Shown here one piece after another: positions 44,450 to 59,332 of a DNA stretch of 64,000 nt (position 1 is its first letter; each line of letters starts with the position of its first letter). Source of the stretch: Dirofilaria immitis (taxonomy: Eukaryota > Nematoda > Chromadorea > Rhabditida > Onchocercidae); the NCBI GenBank assembly GCA_024305405.1, contig JAKNDB010000015.1, forward strand, positions 378,001 through 442,000, given 5' to 3'. The notes under the pieces were generated by a model. It was given only the letters and a program-made list of their open reading frames with translations. It did not search any database and was not told the DNA's origin. A program made the position numbers and the translations under genes.

Positions 44450-47400
44450 ATGTATGCAATTCTTCATGAAACGGATGATTCGACAGCGATAAATTTTAGT
44501 GAATGTGGAAAATTTTTTCCAGAAAAAGGTTTACAAATAGTTACAATTGGTGTAAAATATTTACGAATTTTACGAGCTAATCCATATGCGTTATTATTAA
44601 AAGATGAACAACAATGGGCTCAAACAACACGTTTAGAATGTTTATTAGCTGTACGATTATTAGCACCAGTACAATCATTTGCTGTTGCAAGAATTCCACG
44701 TTAGTATTTTTTTCACTTTTTCTTTTCTTTTTTTTTTTTTATTTAAATTTTTATGAGAGAATTTTGTTTATTGTATAAAAAAAAAAAAAACAAATATTGA
44801 AATTATTTAACAAGAAAAATTTTTTAAAATTAGATTTAAAAAATTTTAATTCTTTTCTTTTTATTTATATTTTTTAAATCATAAATATAATAAGAGAGGA
44901 TAAGAATTTTTTTTTTTTTAAAAAATACTCTTTATGCATTTAACAGTACGAAAAATTTTAAATTACTTTTCTAAAATTTATTTGTTTAAATATTTAATTA
45001 AAGTTATCATTAGAATAAATTATTTATAGAGAATCCAGATTGTGATAGTCTTTTTGCTTGGATTTGATGATGCAAAACTTTCTATTGTTGGTGTAAATCC
45101 AGCTGAACGATGTTTAAAAACAATTTCATTGCATTGCTTCGAAGATGAATTGCTAAAAGATGGATTTACTAAAAATTTACCTCGACCGGTTATCCGTGTT
45201 GATCCAGGTCAACGATGTGCTGCTATGCTTGTTTTTGGAAGGTAATAATTTGTGATAAGCATTTAGAAACAAATATTTCCAGTTCTTCTTTTATGCAAAA
45301 AAAGAAAGTATTGTATCTTTTGATTTATCTTATTCTTATCTCTTCATCACCAATTAATCATTCAAACTCTTTCAAAAAGACTAATTTTATAAGTTAGAAA
45401 TGTATAGAAGATTGATTTTGAGATTTACTGAAATTTTCAGCCATTTATATTATTATATCGTATGATATAACTGAAACATTCTTATGCATGCTTTCAGATA
45501 TTTTGTTTGTTTCTCATCGTTTCAGATATCTTGCTGTGTTACCATTTAATGATTCAAGCACTCAATTACATTCATATACAGTCCAACTTTCCCAAATTGA
45601 TTCTCGTTTGGTTAATGTTGTGGATATTGTTTTCCTTGATGGTTATTACGAACCAACATTATTATTCCTTTATGAACCCGTTCAAACTACTTGTGGACGG
45701 TAATTTTTAATTTATTCTTTATTCTCTTTTAAAAAGATTTTCGGCGTTATTTGAATTCTAATGAAATATGAAGGATTTTATATATCCAATTTTATTGTTT
45801 AGTGATTCAAGTACTCAATTATATTCGTATATAAGATCACGGAAAACAATGATAGTTCATGAACTATTTTCCGAATATGTTACTTGATAATAACATGTAC
45901 TGTTATTTGTTCAGCGCTTGTGTACGTTACGATACTATGTGTGTATTGGGTGTCTCATTAAATATTAAGGAACAAGTTCATGCTTCTGTATGGCAATTAA
46001 GCAGTTTACCGATGGATTGTAACCAGGTTTATTTCTGAGTTTTCAAATTTCTAGTACTTTTAAAACATTTCTTTTATTATTCTTAATCTTGTCCTTGTCT
46101 ACTTACTTTCTTCATTGCATGTTTGATTTATTAAACAAACATTTTCTTTGCGGCAAAATCTATTCAGAAGAGTAAAACAGGAATATTTTAAATTAGGATT
46201 TTTAGACTCAAAAATGCTTTTAGACATTAGTCATAAAGTACATAAATCATAATTAATTCAAAAATACATTGATGGAATATGAAATAAATTATATTTCTTA
46301 TTAACGTTTAAATTCTAACTTTTCGTGACTACTTCTTCCATAAAAGAAATTATTTAGCTTTTTCTCATTTTAACTAGAAATGCATTTTATGAACTTTACC
46401 ACGCTGTTTATAGATTCTTGCTATTCCACGACCAGTTGGTGGAATTTTGCTAATTGCTACAAATGAGCTTATCTATTTGAATCAATCCGTTCCTCCATGT
46501 GGTTAGTTCTTTAATCCTTTAACGGGAATTTAAGTCAGTCATGTCAGTCATTTTCAAAATTATTTGCTATTAACTTTATTTAAAATAATAATATATAGTA
46601 TTTTCGAATAGATGATTATAATTTCTCATCTGTATAAATGTTTAAAAGCTGTCCTGGTAAAATTCTAGTTATAATTATTAGTTCTTGAATTCAGAATTAA
46701 TGCTAGGAGCTCAGGAAATCAAAAATTATTTTGCTCGCTTGAGATCATCAGAAACTGTGTATTTTTGCAGGTATATCACTTAATAGTTGCATGGATGATT
46801 TCACGAAATTTCCATTAAAGGATTTTAAGCATATGGCTATGACATTGGATGGATCTGTTGTGACCATCATTTCTACAAATAAGGTTTTCTAGCTCAAATT
46901 CATACTTTTCTGAAAATCTGAGATGTTTATTTCAAAATCTTTCAACCTTGGAATCAAAATTTATAGAATTCATGAACCAACAACTTCGACTGTTAGCAAG
47001 ATTTCGCATAATTGCTGTTCATTGTTTTTAGATTTTACTTTGCGATCGCAATGGACGGTTGTTTATTTTGGTTTTGGTTACAGACGCTACAAATTCGGTC
47101 AAATCACTAGAACTGAAGTTTCAATTTGGTAAGTTAAGGAATGTTTTTATCGTTTCCGTTTTTTTGCGAAAAGAATAAATAGAGTGTTTTCTTAGATATC
47201 TTTCTTGGCGATAATTTACAGATTAACATATTTTAAATGATATTACTTCTATTCGTTGGAATAATCTATAATTTTTATTATTCTGAGAAGTACATTATTA
47301 TATACAGAAATGCCACTTAACACTTCAAGTGATTGAAATTTGAAAATAAAATGAATTGAAACATTCCTGATTAGAATTTCATATAGAAATGCAACTATAA

Positions 47401-50400
47401 TATGAAATTAAGAAGAATGCTACTGCTGTCTGAAATTAATAAATGAAATAGTCTAAAAGTTACAGTTTTTGAGAATGCCTCGAATAAATTGCTCATTGTT
47501 TTGGGGCATTCTGTAAATTTTTATTTTATATAAGAGTTATCCATTTTAGCAAAAGATTTTATATAAGAGTTATCCATTTTAGCTGTTGTCATCTTATTCA
47601 TTTTAACTTAGAAACTTGAAAAAATTGTACTTTTCATTTAGTATTGAAGATGTTTTAGGATGATCGGAATACGGAATTATGAATCTTTAATATCAGTTTT
47701 ATTGTTAATGTAATTTTCTTTAGAAACTGTAATTCCATGTACGATGACTTTCTGTGCACCCGGCTATCTCTTCATTGGCTCTCGTCTTTGTGATTCCGTG
47801 TTTCTACATTGTATTTTTAAACAACCTACGTTAGAAGAATCTGCTGCGAAGAAAGCAAAATTGAGTACTGAGCCAAATGCAAATGAAGAAGATGAAGATT
47901 TCGAACTATATGGAGAAATGCTTCCAAAGGTTAGTATTAGCATATTGTCGGTTAAATAAAAATATGAGAGAGATATTGTTGTCATACTACAAGATTCTTG
48001 CAAAAGTTTTTCATGAATTTTAAATATATTTTGAAAAAGATATCACCCCTTTTATTGCTGTTACAGTATCATCTGTTCATATTATGATAGCTGATGCAAA
48101 TCTATTTATTGTTGTTTTTATAATTTTTTATATTTAGGTTACAAAAACGGATTCAACGGAAGAATTACTGAACATTCGTGTGCTTGATAAGTTACTTAAT
48201 GTCGGTCCTTGCAAAAAAATAACTGGTGGTTGTCCGAGTATTAGTGCTTATTTCCAAGAAACGACCCGAAAAGATCCACTTTTTGATTTAGTAAATTTTT
48301 AAAAGATTTTTAAAGTATTGTCTTTAAGCTTAGTGCAAGAATTACTCTAAAAAAACTATGGCTTTGTATACGTATATAAAACAAAATAAATCTGCTAATA
48401 AGATTAGCGTATTATTCTATTGATTGTGATGAATTTGAGTGGATGCTTGTGGGTAAATAATTAGTTGCTTTAGAAGAAGTAAATGTATTTTATGAATCAT
48501 CTTCTGGTTAACATACGCGGGATAAATTTTATCGACTATTCAAGACATGTACTAAATTTTTGTCCAAAAGATTATGCAGGACTATATCCAACAGAAAATT
48601 ATATTTTTATTGTAGGTTCTATATGACTGAATATTTTAAGTAGTTTTATTGGCAGAGCGTCAAATAATTTTGAAACTTATTAAGTAAATGAATTTTAATT
48701 CCTCTGTTTTAGGTATGTGCTTGTGGACATGGAAATTTTGGAAGCATCTGCATACTTCAAAGAAGTATTCGTCCCGAAATCATTACAAGTAGCAGGTTGT
48801 TATCTTTTCATTATATATCTTATGCATTTTTATTTGAAAATCATTAACTGAGTATTAAATACGACGAGTAATACTTATTTAGAATGATTTGTTGTTGCTG
48901 TTATTAAGAGATATTTATTTGGAAATAATAGGTTATATGATGATTTGGTAAGGTTTCTTCAATTAGTAGGTATTAAAGTTGTACTGGAGTTTTTTCTGTT
49001 GCAAAAATTTTTTAGAAAAGAGGGATATGTGGATGATTGAAGCTGATATTGAATAAATTTAAATTATTTCTAAGCTTCCAAATTTCTGAATAATTTGTAA
49101 AATTTTTGATGAAATAAGAACAGAATCTTATTTCACCAAAAATTCTCAATCTTCAGTACCACAGGCATATATTTTTTCGGTTTTTTTTGGCATGGTAACT
49201 TATGACGAAATTAATGTGTGCTATATTAGTTTGTTTTAATTTTAATACCTTCCCGAAAAGGAGATATGGATTTTTTACTAAGAATTAAAATTGGTTGAGT
49301 AATGTTTCCAATGTCTTTTTATTTTAGTATTGAAGGAGTAGTGCAATATTGGGCTGTTGGGCGTCGTGAAGATGATACTCACATGTATTTTATCGCTTCG
49401 AGAGAGGTCAGTTTTTATGTAATAGTTTTTAGCGATACACTCAATTTCCCTAAATGAGCAAAAGCTGTTTTGACCATTTGATAGCTGGAATCTCTTATAT
49501 TAAGTATAAGTTGTAGGACTGTTTTTCACTATACCAGTTTGATCGAAAGGTCCTTGTAGCTCAAGTTTTACGACGAAATTTATTTTCTTATCTTTTTATA
49601 TTAATGTTTTAGATTAAAATTTTGTTTGATCCACTCTTAATATAATATATCTCATTTGACATATGTCTCTTTATTTTTTGCATGTATTAATGATTTGAAT
49701 CTATGGTTTTTTTAAAATGAAATATCTTAGTTGGGAACTTTGGCACTGGAAACCGACAATGACTTGATAGAACTGGAAGCGCCGATATTCGCAACTTCGG
49801 AACCAACCATTGCTGCTGGTGAATTAGCTGATGGTGGACTTGCTGTTCAAGTATACTTTATTTTATAGAAAGTTTCAGTGGAATTCATTTTCTTTCTTTA
49901 ATGATCATGAAGCTTTTGTTTATATTTTTCCAGATAACTACATCAAGTTTGGTAATGGTTGCAGAAGGTCAACAAATTCAGCATATACCACTTCAGTTGA
50001 CTTTTCCAGTGCGAAGTGCTTCTATCGTGGATCCATACATTGCAATATGCACACAAAATGGAAAATTATTGATGTATGAATTGACCAATCATCCGCACGT
50101 ACATCTCAAGGTGATGGCACTTTTCTCAAAATCTTCTTTCTTTCAAATTTATTTTAAAAAATATTCGGCTATGTATGATGAACTGTTTCATAGCTCGTCT
50201 TCATTAGTTATACATATCGAAGCTTCAAGTCTAATTAGAGAATGAATCGATAAATTTTCTTTTGTAGGAAATTGATATTACGAAAAGATTGCGTCATGAG
50301 ACGTCGCCAATAACATCATTATCAATTTATCGTGATATGAGTGGAATTATTCGATTTTGCTCTGCAGCAAATCTCTCTCAGCAACAGCAAACAACTAATG

Positions 50401-53400
50401 TACAAATTCCAGAGCAAGAAGATTTTGAGGATATAGATGATTTGCTACTATATGGAGATTCCAAAAAATCGAGTATGCGATTATTTTCCCCTTTATATAC
50501 ATCCAATTTATATTTTTTTCTAATAAAATTTTATTCAACTAAGATTTAATTGAAATATTATTCAGTTAATTTATGCAGTCGATTTCGGAAACTCTTATTT
50601 GAAATCTGCATGTGAACATTTTATATTTACCATGTCATTTCGAGACAATTAATGGCAATACTGTTCCAGGAAAAGAAATGGTGTCTAAAAGAAGAATTGT
50701 TGGAATGAAATTAATAGAGGAAAATACTCATTTTGATACAGATGTAATCGATCCAAATACAATTGTGCCTTCACATTGGATTGCGGTAAATGTTTGATAA
50801 ATTTGAGGATCTAAAAATGCTCCTTGTATGATATTTTGTATTTTTCAATCTATTTTCATATTTAAAAGTAATACCTAAAATTTCAAAAAAACTGCTGCAA
50901 ACTTCAAAACCTAAAATTTTATAATTCTGCAAATTAAAACATTTAATTTTTTTCTCTTATGGTTTGATTTTTCATTATATTTGTTATAAATAATTGGATT
51001 TTAAAAATTGAGTAATTTTATTATATGAACATAATGTTTTGAATTTTTTATTATATGAGCATAATATTTTGTTGCTTTCAGATTGCACGAGAAAATGGAA
51101 ATATGTACATATATTCCATACCAGAATTGCATTTAGTTTACATGGTCAAGAAAATTAATCACTTGCCAGATGTTGTTGTAGATCAGCCATATGTTGAAGA
51201 TGAGTCAATTGCTGGAGAAGGGATTGATATATCTGGGACAATGACTGATACATTTGCAGCGAAACCGGAAGAAGTAATTATGGAACTGGTAAATATTTGA
51301 ATATTTGCTCTCAATTTTTGTTCGAGAATATTCGTTTTGTTGGCTAATGGCTCTCTTTTACTTTTTCTTCTTGCGGGAAATATATCACTTTAGCATAGGC
51401 TTGGAAGAAATGAGTTTGAAACTGAAATGCACATTACCGAAGAATTGTGTGTTTGTAATATTTGATTTGCTATCAAGGTGATTTCCAAAAAAGTTTAGAT
51501 ATAAAACAGTTTATATAGGAATGAGATTAACTGAAATTTATAGCTTCTTGTCGGAATGGGAATGAATCAAGGACGTCCAATGCTTTTTTGCTTATTGATG
51601 ATACGGTTTCTGTGTATGAAATGTTTACCTACAATAATGGTGTTCAAGGGCACCTCGCTATACGGTATGTGCCCGCTTTCCTTTTTCTTAGTGTTATTTG
51701 CTTTCTCTTATATCTTTCCAAACTTTGATTAAGTAATTTCACTTTAAATTAATCTGTCACATTTCATAATTTCCTCTTCTTTTTATAATATAAAAGAAAA
51801 AGAAAAACAGAACTTTGAGTTTTGAAAAATGTTAATATTGGAAATGATCAAAACTTTATGGAAGTAGCAAATTAGTTGTATTGATGTATGAGGTTTAAAA
51901 TTAGTTAAAATACATCTAATGTATGGTGAACAAGTTGTTTCTTTTCCAAAAATTAATGATATTTTTTTGACTTGGAAGCAACAGTGATATTTTCTTGAAG
52001 TAAAATTTGATATCGCGTAGAAAATAAACGTAAGAATATTTAATGATCTAGGTCGAGAATCGGAATAAATTGGAAGATAGAGATATTTTATACTTTATTT
52101 CTAAAGAATTCTTATAATCATTACAGGTTCAAACGACTTCCATACACAACTGTTACCAGATCATGTCGTTTCCAAGGTTTGGATGGTAGGGCAGCGGTTG
52201 AATCAGTTCGAGATGCTGTTAGACATAAAACTGTTTTGCATTTCTTTGAGCGAATTGGAAATGTGGTAAGATTTCAGCAACTTCTAATTTCATTTACAAA
52301 AAAAAGAAGAAAATACGGGAACTATTTGAAATAATTTCGAAAAGTTTTCTTCATATTTTTTTAGTTAAATGGAGTCTTTATTTGTTCATCGTATCCATGT
52401 ATTTTCTTCATTGAAACCGGTATACCACGCCTTCATCCTATTAATCTTGATGGACCTATATTATCGTTCACTACTTTCAACAATGCTGCTTGTCCAAACG
52501 GATTCATTTATTTGACGGAACGAGACCGATTAATGCGTGTGGCTAAGTTACCGGTAAATTTTTATAGATATGTTTTCAATAGTTTAATTTTAATAAGTTC
52601 AATACGTAAATAAAAGCATCTGATCTAAATAAATGTAATAAACTAATTAAACGATACAATTTTTTTTTATCCTTACCGATCTTCTCTTGCTATTTCCTTT
52701 CTTTTTTCTCTGTTTCCTTTTTTTTCTTTCTGTTTTTACACTAAGCGGAATTACAAAGGTCAAAGTTTAAATTAATTAGATTCTTTATTTTACAAAAGGA
52801 AATTGCTGCATTTTAGAGCGATATGATACTTGACACATCATATCCTGTTAAAAGAATAAACGTTGGAGCTACTGTACATAGTGTAATATATTTGCTGCAT
52901 TCAAATACTTATGCTGTATTAACAAGCGAGAAAAAGAATGTAACGAAGATGTGTGTGCTTATAAATGATGATAAAACGTTTGAGGAACACGTGAAGCCAG
53001 ATACATTTGTATATCCTCAAATGGATCAATATAAATTACATGTAAATCATTATTTATCTTTTATATTACTTCTTAGCATAACATTTGAAAATTTGGAATA
53101 AAATTCGATGCTAAGATTTCGTAATGTTTTTGTTTTTAATTTTTTTTTGAGTGAGATCATTACAGATTAAGCGGAATCCTTTTATTTCTTTTTTGTTTTT
53201 TTTTGGTACTGATTACTCTTCAATGATAAGCATTATTTTGTTTTAGCTATATTCGCCAGAGGATTGGAAGCCAGTACAAAATGTGGAGATACTTTTCGAC
53301 GAATTTGAAGTAGTTACATGTAGTGAAGAAGTTGTTTTGCGATCTGAAGGTACTGTATCCGGTGTACAGAACTATTTAGCTGTTGGTACTGCTTGTAATT

Positions 53401-55820
53401 ATGGTGAAGAAGTTTTGGTACGAGGCCGGATTATCATTTCGGAAATCATAGAAGTAAACATTTTTGTTGAAGATCAGGCTTTCATATTATTATTGCATGA
53501 CATATTCATCTGTGTATCAATTCTTTAAAAGGTCATACTTTTCCATCATATCATTTTCTTGTCATTTATTTAAAGAATACGATAGAATGAGCATGTTTTT
53601 CTGTATTTTATTTCAGGTAGTTCCAGAACCAGGACAACCAACAAGTAAGCATCGAATAAAAACACTGTATGATAAGGAACAGAAAGGACCAGTTACCAGC
53701 TTATGTTCATGCAATGGTTATCTGTTGACTGGTATGGGTCAAAAGGTATTTTGCTGCTTTTTAATGTTTAAATTTATTAATTTATCAATTTGTAAATTTC
53801 ATTTTGAAAAGAATTCTGTTTTCTAATGAAGAATAATTTTAAATTCATAATGCCAAATCTCATTTTATAGCAAACTCTAATTTATATTCCATAACGTCAT
53901 AAATTTTTTCTTTATGCTCAGCAAAAGGTATTATTCAATTGAAAAACTGAAGTTTTTCTGTAAATAAGCCGATTAACGTAATTTAAGAGACAGTTAACTT
54001 TTCTATAGTTACTAATGTATCTTCTTATTCTTAATAATTCGACAAGTATGTCATTTTTCAGAACACTTAATCTTGGATAATAGGAAGAAAATGTTTAAAT
54101 GCAATTCATTAATTTTTTTGTGTAGAATTATGAGGATTTATGTGTTATTATTATTCGGAATAAATCCAAGAAGATATTATAAAGTTTAAAATTCCTCTCA
54201 TTATAAAATCTTTCTCAATGCTTCTCATTTTTTGATTACCTTCGGTTTTAGGTGTTTATTTGGTTATTCAAAGATAATAATTTGCAAGGCATATCTTTTC
54301 TGGATATGCATTTTTATGTTCATCAGCTAATTGGTGTGCGGAATCTCGCACTTGCATGCGATATGTATCGTTCGGTAGCTCTGCTGCGATATCAGGTTAT
54401 ATATTATATTTAATTCATTCGTTCAATATCATCTTAATTATTATTCCTAATAAACGGTCTTTTCCGTCAAGAGTCCAAAATTAATAATGCTATTACATAA
54501 AAATTTTTCTGGAATTTATAGGAAGAATATAAAGCACTCTCACTGGCTAGCCGTGATATGCGTTCTGATGTTCAACCGCCAATGTCTGCTCAATTTATTA
54601 TCGATAATAAACAAATGGGATTTGTGATGTCTGATGAAGCAGCCAATATAGCCATCTTTAATTATTTGCCTGAAACGCTGGAATCATTAGGAGGCGAAAA
54701 ATTAACACTACGAGCTGAGATTAATATTGGAACAGTTGTGAATTCATTTATTCGAGTGAAAGGTTATCATTTAATTGATAAATATAAGTTAGTGTGTGAT
54801 AAAAATCGTGAAACTTCCTTTAAATTATTTTAAATAATGATAAGGATTTTGGATAATATGTACTTTTTAAAATCACTAATTTACAGAATTTTACTTAAAT
54901 CTAAAATTCTTATTGAATTTCATCATGTATTCACTTGTTCCACATATATAATTGATAGCAGGAATATGCTCATAAGTTAAAGGAATAGCAAATATTTTTT
55001 AGGTCATGTTTCAAGTGGTTTTGTTGAGAATGAATTATTTTCATTAGAACGGCAGACCGTTTTATTTGCTTCACTAGATGGAAGTTTCGGATATTTACGA
55101 CCGCTTACTGAAAAAGTTTGCTTTCTTTTCTAATTTTTTTTTCACCTTTTCGTCATCCCCAAAAAACTGCACCGATAAACTTCCATTAAAATGAATTGTA
55201 AAGATGAAAAAGCTACTTTCAATTTCCTGTCAAGCATAAAAATTATGAATACAATGGACGGCTAAGTTATGAAAATTTATTGTTAGGTTTTTCGACGATT
55301 ACATATGCTACAACAATTAATGTCATCGATGGTACTGCAACCCGCTGGTTTAAATGCGAAAGGTGCAAGAGCAGCTCGACCACAAAGGCCTAATCATTAT
55401 CTTGTTAGTTTTATTTTATTCGATTAATCCAATAATCGAGATTTTTGTTTGTTTTTGGTTGATAGACTTTTTAGAGTATCAACTTTATTTATGATAAATA
55501 GGAAAAGAGAGAATCATTTAGTTGACTGTTAAGCTTCAATTTTTATTTTATTAATGCTTTAATACTGAAAATTAATGTTTTTATGCTTATATTTTATGGA
55601 ACTATAAAAAGGGAATATTATCAGGAAAAGTGAAGTTGATATGAAGAATTTAAATGAAGTTTTTCAGAATACTCGAAATTTGGTAGATGGGGATATGGTG
55701 ATGCAGTATTTGCATCTTTCGCTGCCAGAGAAGAATGATTTGGCGAGGAAATTAGGAACAAGTCGTTATCACATTATTGATGATCTCATTGAAATTTGTA
55801 GGGTTACCACGCATTATTAA
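44450..55820 (+). CDS. cpsf-1: Cleavage and polyadenylation specificity factor subunit 1 (CPSF160)
   Basis: Scaffold of the mammalian polyadenylation specificity factor (with WDR33, CPSF30 and FIP1), a three-beta-propeller protein needed for AAUAAA recognition. 27 exons: 44450-44699, 45030-45241, 45526-45699, 45915-46026, 46414-46501, 46771-46883, 47032-47128, 47724-47929, 48138-48290, 48713-48795, 49328-49406, 49731-49850, 49934-50110, 50268-50472, 50670-50785, 51082-51288, 51544-51664, 52127-52265, 52365-52553, 52817-53041, 53247-53453, 53617-53745, 54252-54395, 54522-54762, 55003-55115, 55287-55403, 55668-55820. About 1389 aa after two corrections (human about 1443). Matching blocks: [93 protein letters not shown] then [29 protein letters not shown]. 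The CPSF_A domain covers roughly the last 400 residues. One T too many at 45051-45055 and one too few at 51584-51589 break the frame. Confidence 0.97.
47520..47585. repeat. Short direct repeat in cpsf-1 intron
   Basis: TTATATAAGAGTTATCCATTTTAGC is present twice, about 36 bp apart. Each copy ends in a TTTTAG acceptor-like sequence. Confidence 0.75.
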
Positions 55821-56349
55821 CTAAAACCTTATTTGTTTTATGTGATAACATTACATTTAGTTTGTCTGAAAAGATTTTTACTGAAATTTCCGTGTTTGTT
55901 TAAAATTGTTTAAATATTGTGTACTTTATGATATTTTTCTAGAATATAATATCAAGAAGAATGCGATATTTTTGGATATCATTATTCCGGCATAATAAAT
56001 GATATATTAGTTTTTCGACATCTTATTGGTTTTAAAATCATTACCATAATTTCAGATCATTCTAGTCTGCATAGAAATTTATCGAATAATAATTTATACC
56101 TTCCTTCTTAAAAATTTCTTATTTGTTCTTCAGCCTAAATGATAATCACTTCCTGGTACTAAATATATTTCTGCTAATAGTGTAATATATGCAATAATTT
56201 GCTTACTTTTTGAAAAACAAAACTGCGTATTTCGACATTTGTTAATATTAGTGAACTAAGGAATGCAATGTTATTTAAGAAATACATTACTGGATCAAAT
56301 TTCAATTTTTTTTTCAAAAAGTAATAAGAGAACCATAATATTTTAAAGA

Positions 56350-56450
56350 TATCAAAAGTTATATGTCCTAGTTTTGCCCTTACTTTTATTCTTTGATTTT
56401 TACATATCCTAGTTTTGCCCTTACTTTTATTCTTTAATTTTTACATACAA
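56350..56450. repeat. Tandem duplication, about 44 bp
   Basis: Two adjacent copies of TCCTAGTTTTGCCCTTACTT followed by TTATTCTTTGATTTTTACATA, with one difference. Confidence 0.85.
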
Positions 56451-57784
56451 CTATCATTCTTTTTGATATCCATCTGATAACTAAAAATTAAAACTGAAAA
56501 ATCAATTGCATTTTTAATTTGAATTAATGGAAATGCATGGAATACTAATAAATTGTATTAATGAAAACACGTGAAAATACTGATAAACTGTAAGATCAAA
56601 TATTTATCAAAATGATAATAAGATTGTTGAAGTTTTGAAATTTGTATCCTTTATGACATAACAAACATGGTGATAATTTATATGAACAGAATGAATGGAT
56701 GAACTTTATTTGATTAAATTTTTTTATCAATGAATGATGATAGAGATTATTCGTTACAATCTTTATATATTTAAAACATACATGATTTCCTGATAATACT
56801 TTTTTTTTTAAATAATTTTGATGGGCTAATTTTATTATATTAAATTGGATTGATAAGTTCTTTTTTTTTTGGAAAAATTTATAAATGAATGATTGGATTA
56901 GCAAAATGATAATTCTGAATAATAATAATCAATGTAAAAGTTTACATATTATACACTGATAAACATCTTTTGCTACACTGATAAATAACATCTTATACGT
57001 AAAAACTTTTTCATACTTTAATTATTATCATATCATATCATTCATAATTTTGTCCGCTTTTTTTCTATAAAAATTTTCTATTATTATTTTTGAATTTATG
57101 AAAGCGTAAAGATAAGTTTTATGTATTTATATAATTTCTAAAATTATTATATATATCGTAGAGTTATAATCATTGATCCTTTATTCCTGTTTATTCATGG
57201 CTTATCAAATTTTGTTTTCAAATCATAATTTATTATCAATTAAACGATTATTTCGAGATATTCTTTAAGTCGTACTAATTGCTAATTATGATATTGATAA
57301 TTATAAAAATTATTGAAATCATTCAAATTTTTTTCACTTTCATTATCATTGATGTGGCAAATTATCGAATGTTAAGTTCAATATAATTATTTTAATCCTA
57401 AATAATTATCAGTGATTTGTTTTTTTTCCTCACATATCATATCTAAAATTAAATTTTTGATATTACATAATTTAGATATTTATCATTTTAAAATTGTTAG
57501 AGAAATTTTTCTTTTATCAAAATTTTTTTTTCTATTTATGTGGAAAAATATATTTAATATTTGTTATCATTAACGTATATAATTGATAAAGTGAATTTTT
57601 ATCATTTAAAATTAGCAGAGATATATATATATATATATTTATGTTTACCTGAATATTTTGATATTGTAAAAAAAAATGTCGAAAATACAACAGTATATCA
57701 ATATATCATTGATATATCAATGAATCACACATTGTATATTGTGATAATACGCATACATAATTGCTTTAGATTTTTAGAAATTAT

Positions 57785-58175
57785 TTAATGATAATCAGTG
57801 ATTATTAATTTTATAAATATTATGATATCATTTAATCATCATTGTGATATATTTTATGCTTACAATTAAATTTTATAAGAGTTAAATAAATTATTTGTTG
57901 AATTTTATTTGATGATAATCAATGATTGTGATTTTTATAAATATTATGATATCATTTTATCACAACGCCTTTTTTTCTCATTTATTGAATTTTATTTGAT
58001 GATAATCAATGATTGTATTTGATTATCAAATTATTTATTGAATTTCGTTTAATGATAATCAGTGATTGTGACATCATATGATTATGATATCATTTTATCA
58101 TAATATGATATATTTTGTGCTTATAATTAGATTTTATAAGAGTTGAGCAAATTATTTGTTAAATTTTATTTGATG
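57785..58175. repeat. Diverged repeats around GATAATCARTGATTGT
   Basis: Four to five degenerate copies of a unit with GATGATAATCAATGATTGTG, ATAAATATTATGATATCATT and TTATCA, of unequal length (about 60-150 bp). Confidence 0.6.
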
Positions 58176-58187
58176 AAGAAAGTTATT

Positions 58188-58190
<3 letters not shown>

Positions 58191-58224
<34 letters not shown>
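58191..58224. repeat. (CT)n microsatellite
   Basis: About 17 CT dinucleotides. A GA-rich tract lies about 130 bp downstream. Confidence 0.95.
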
Positions 58225-58226
<2 letters not shown>

Positions 58227-58350
58227 ATTTATCTATTTATGTTTTTTCTTTTTTATATTTTTTTTTCAATACATATGATGATTAGCTTGATTTGAAAGGA
58301 ATTTTTTCCTTTTTTTCGATTTAAACATTTATCAAATTTTTGTTGATGCA

Positions 58351-58415
58351 AAAAGAGAGAGAGAGAGAGGGAGAAAGAGAGGGAGGAGAGAGAGAGGATG
58401 TAAAAGAGAGAGAGG
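58351..58415. repeat. (GA)n-rich tract
   Basis: Interrupted GA repeats, the complement of the CT tract at 58191-58224. Confidence 0.9.
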
Positions 58416-58555
58416 AATGGATGAGAAAATGATTGAAATTATTTTTCCAATTATCTCTAATCATATGATGATGATATGAATAAATAAATGCAATAAAATA
58501 AATTCTTTGAAGTACTTTTGAAATTAAAAATAAACAAATTTTTGTTTAATCTCAC

Positions 58556-58882
58556 ATTATTTAAATATTTATTTCAATATTGATAAGAATGATATCGATT
58601 GTTTCCTTTTACTTCATTATCTTGCAATATCTAAATATTCATTTCAATATTGATAAGAATGATATCGATTCTTTCCTTTTACTTCATTCTTGCAATATCT
58701 AAATATTCATTTCAATATTGATAAGAATGATATCGATTCTTTCCTTTTACTTCATTATCTTGCAATATCTAAATATTCATTTCAATATTGATAAGAATGA
58801 TATCGATTCTTTCCTTTTACTTCATTATCTTGCAATATCTAAATATTCATTTCAATATTGATAAGAATGATATTGATTGCTT
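58556..58882. repeat. Tandem repeat, unit about 72 bp, about 4.5 copies
   Basis: The unit contains CAATATCTAAATATTCATTT, CAATATTGATAAGAATGATA and TCGATTCTTTCCTTTTACTT. The inner copies are almost identical, one copy is a few bases shorter and the outer ones are diverged. Confidence 0.93.
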
Positions 58883-59332
58883 TTAAGCTATTTTGTCTTC
58901 TTGCTTACTTCAATAAATTGATAAAAAATGAACCTAATATACCAATAAAAAGATGAACCTAAGATAAATTGATAAGAAGATGAACCTAATATAACATGCG
59001 TTAACCTATGACCCCGTTCAATATTCAACGAAGTTTGTTTTATTGTGATATTTGAAGATTTATAATAAAAATTTTATGAATAATTAAGGAATGATAATAT
59101 GAAATAAATATTACATATCTGTGATATTTTAATATTCTCTAAAATATCTCGATAAAATATAGGTCATAGGTTAATTTTTTTTTTGGATCGATCATATCTA
59201 ATTTCTGTTGTATTTTATATCATTGATTATATATATATTTTATCTGAAAAATTAAATTCAAACTTTAAATATGCTACTCTAAAATCTATTGCTTGCATTG
59301 TAGAAAAATAGGCAGTAAAAATTAGGCTTAAT

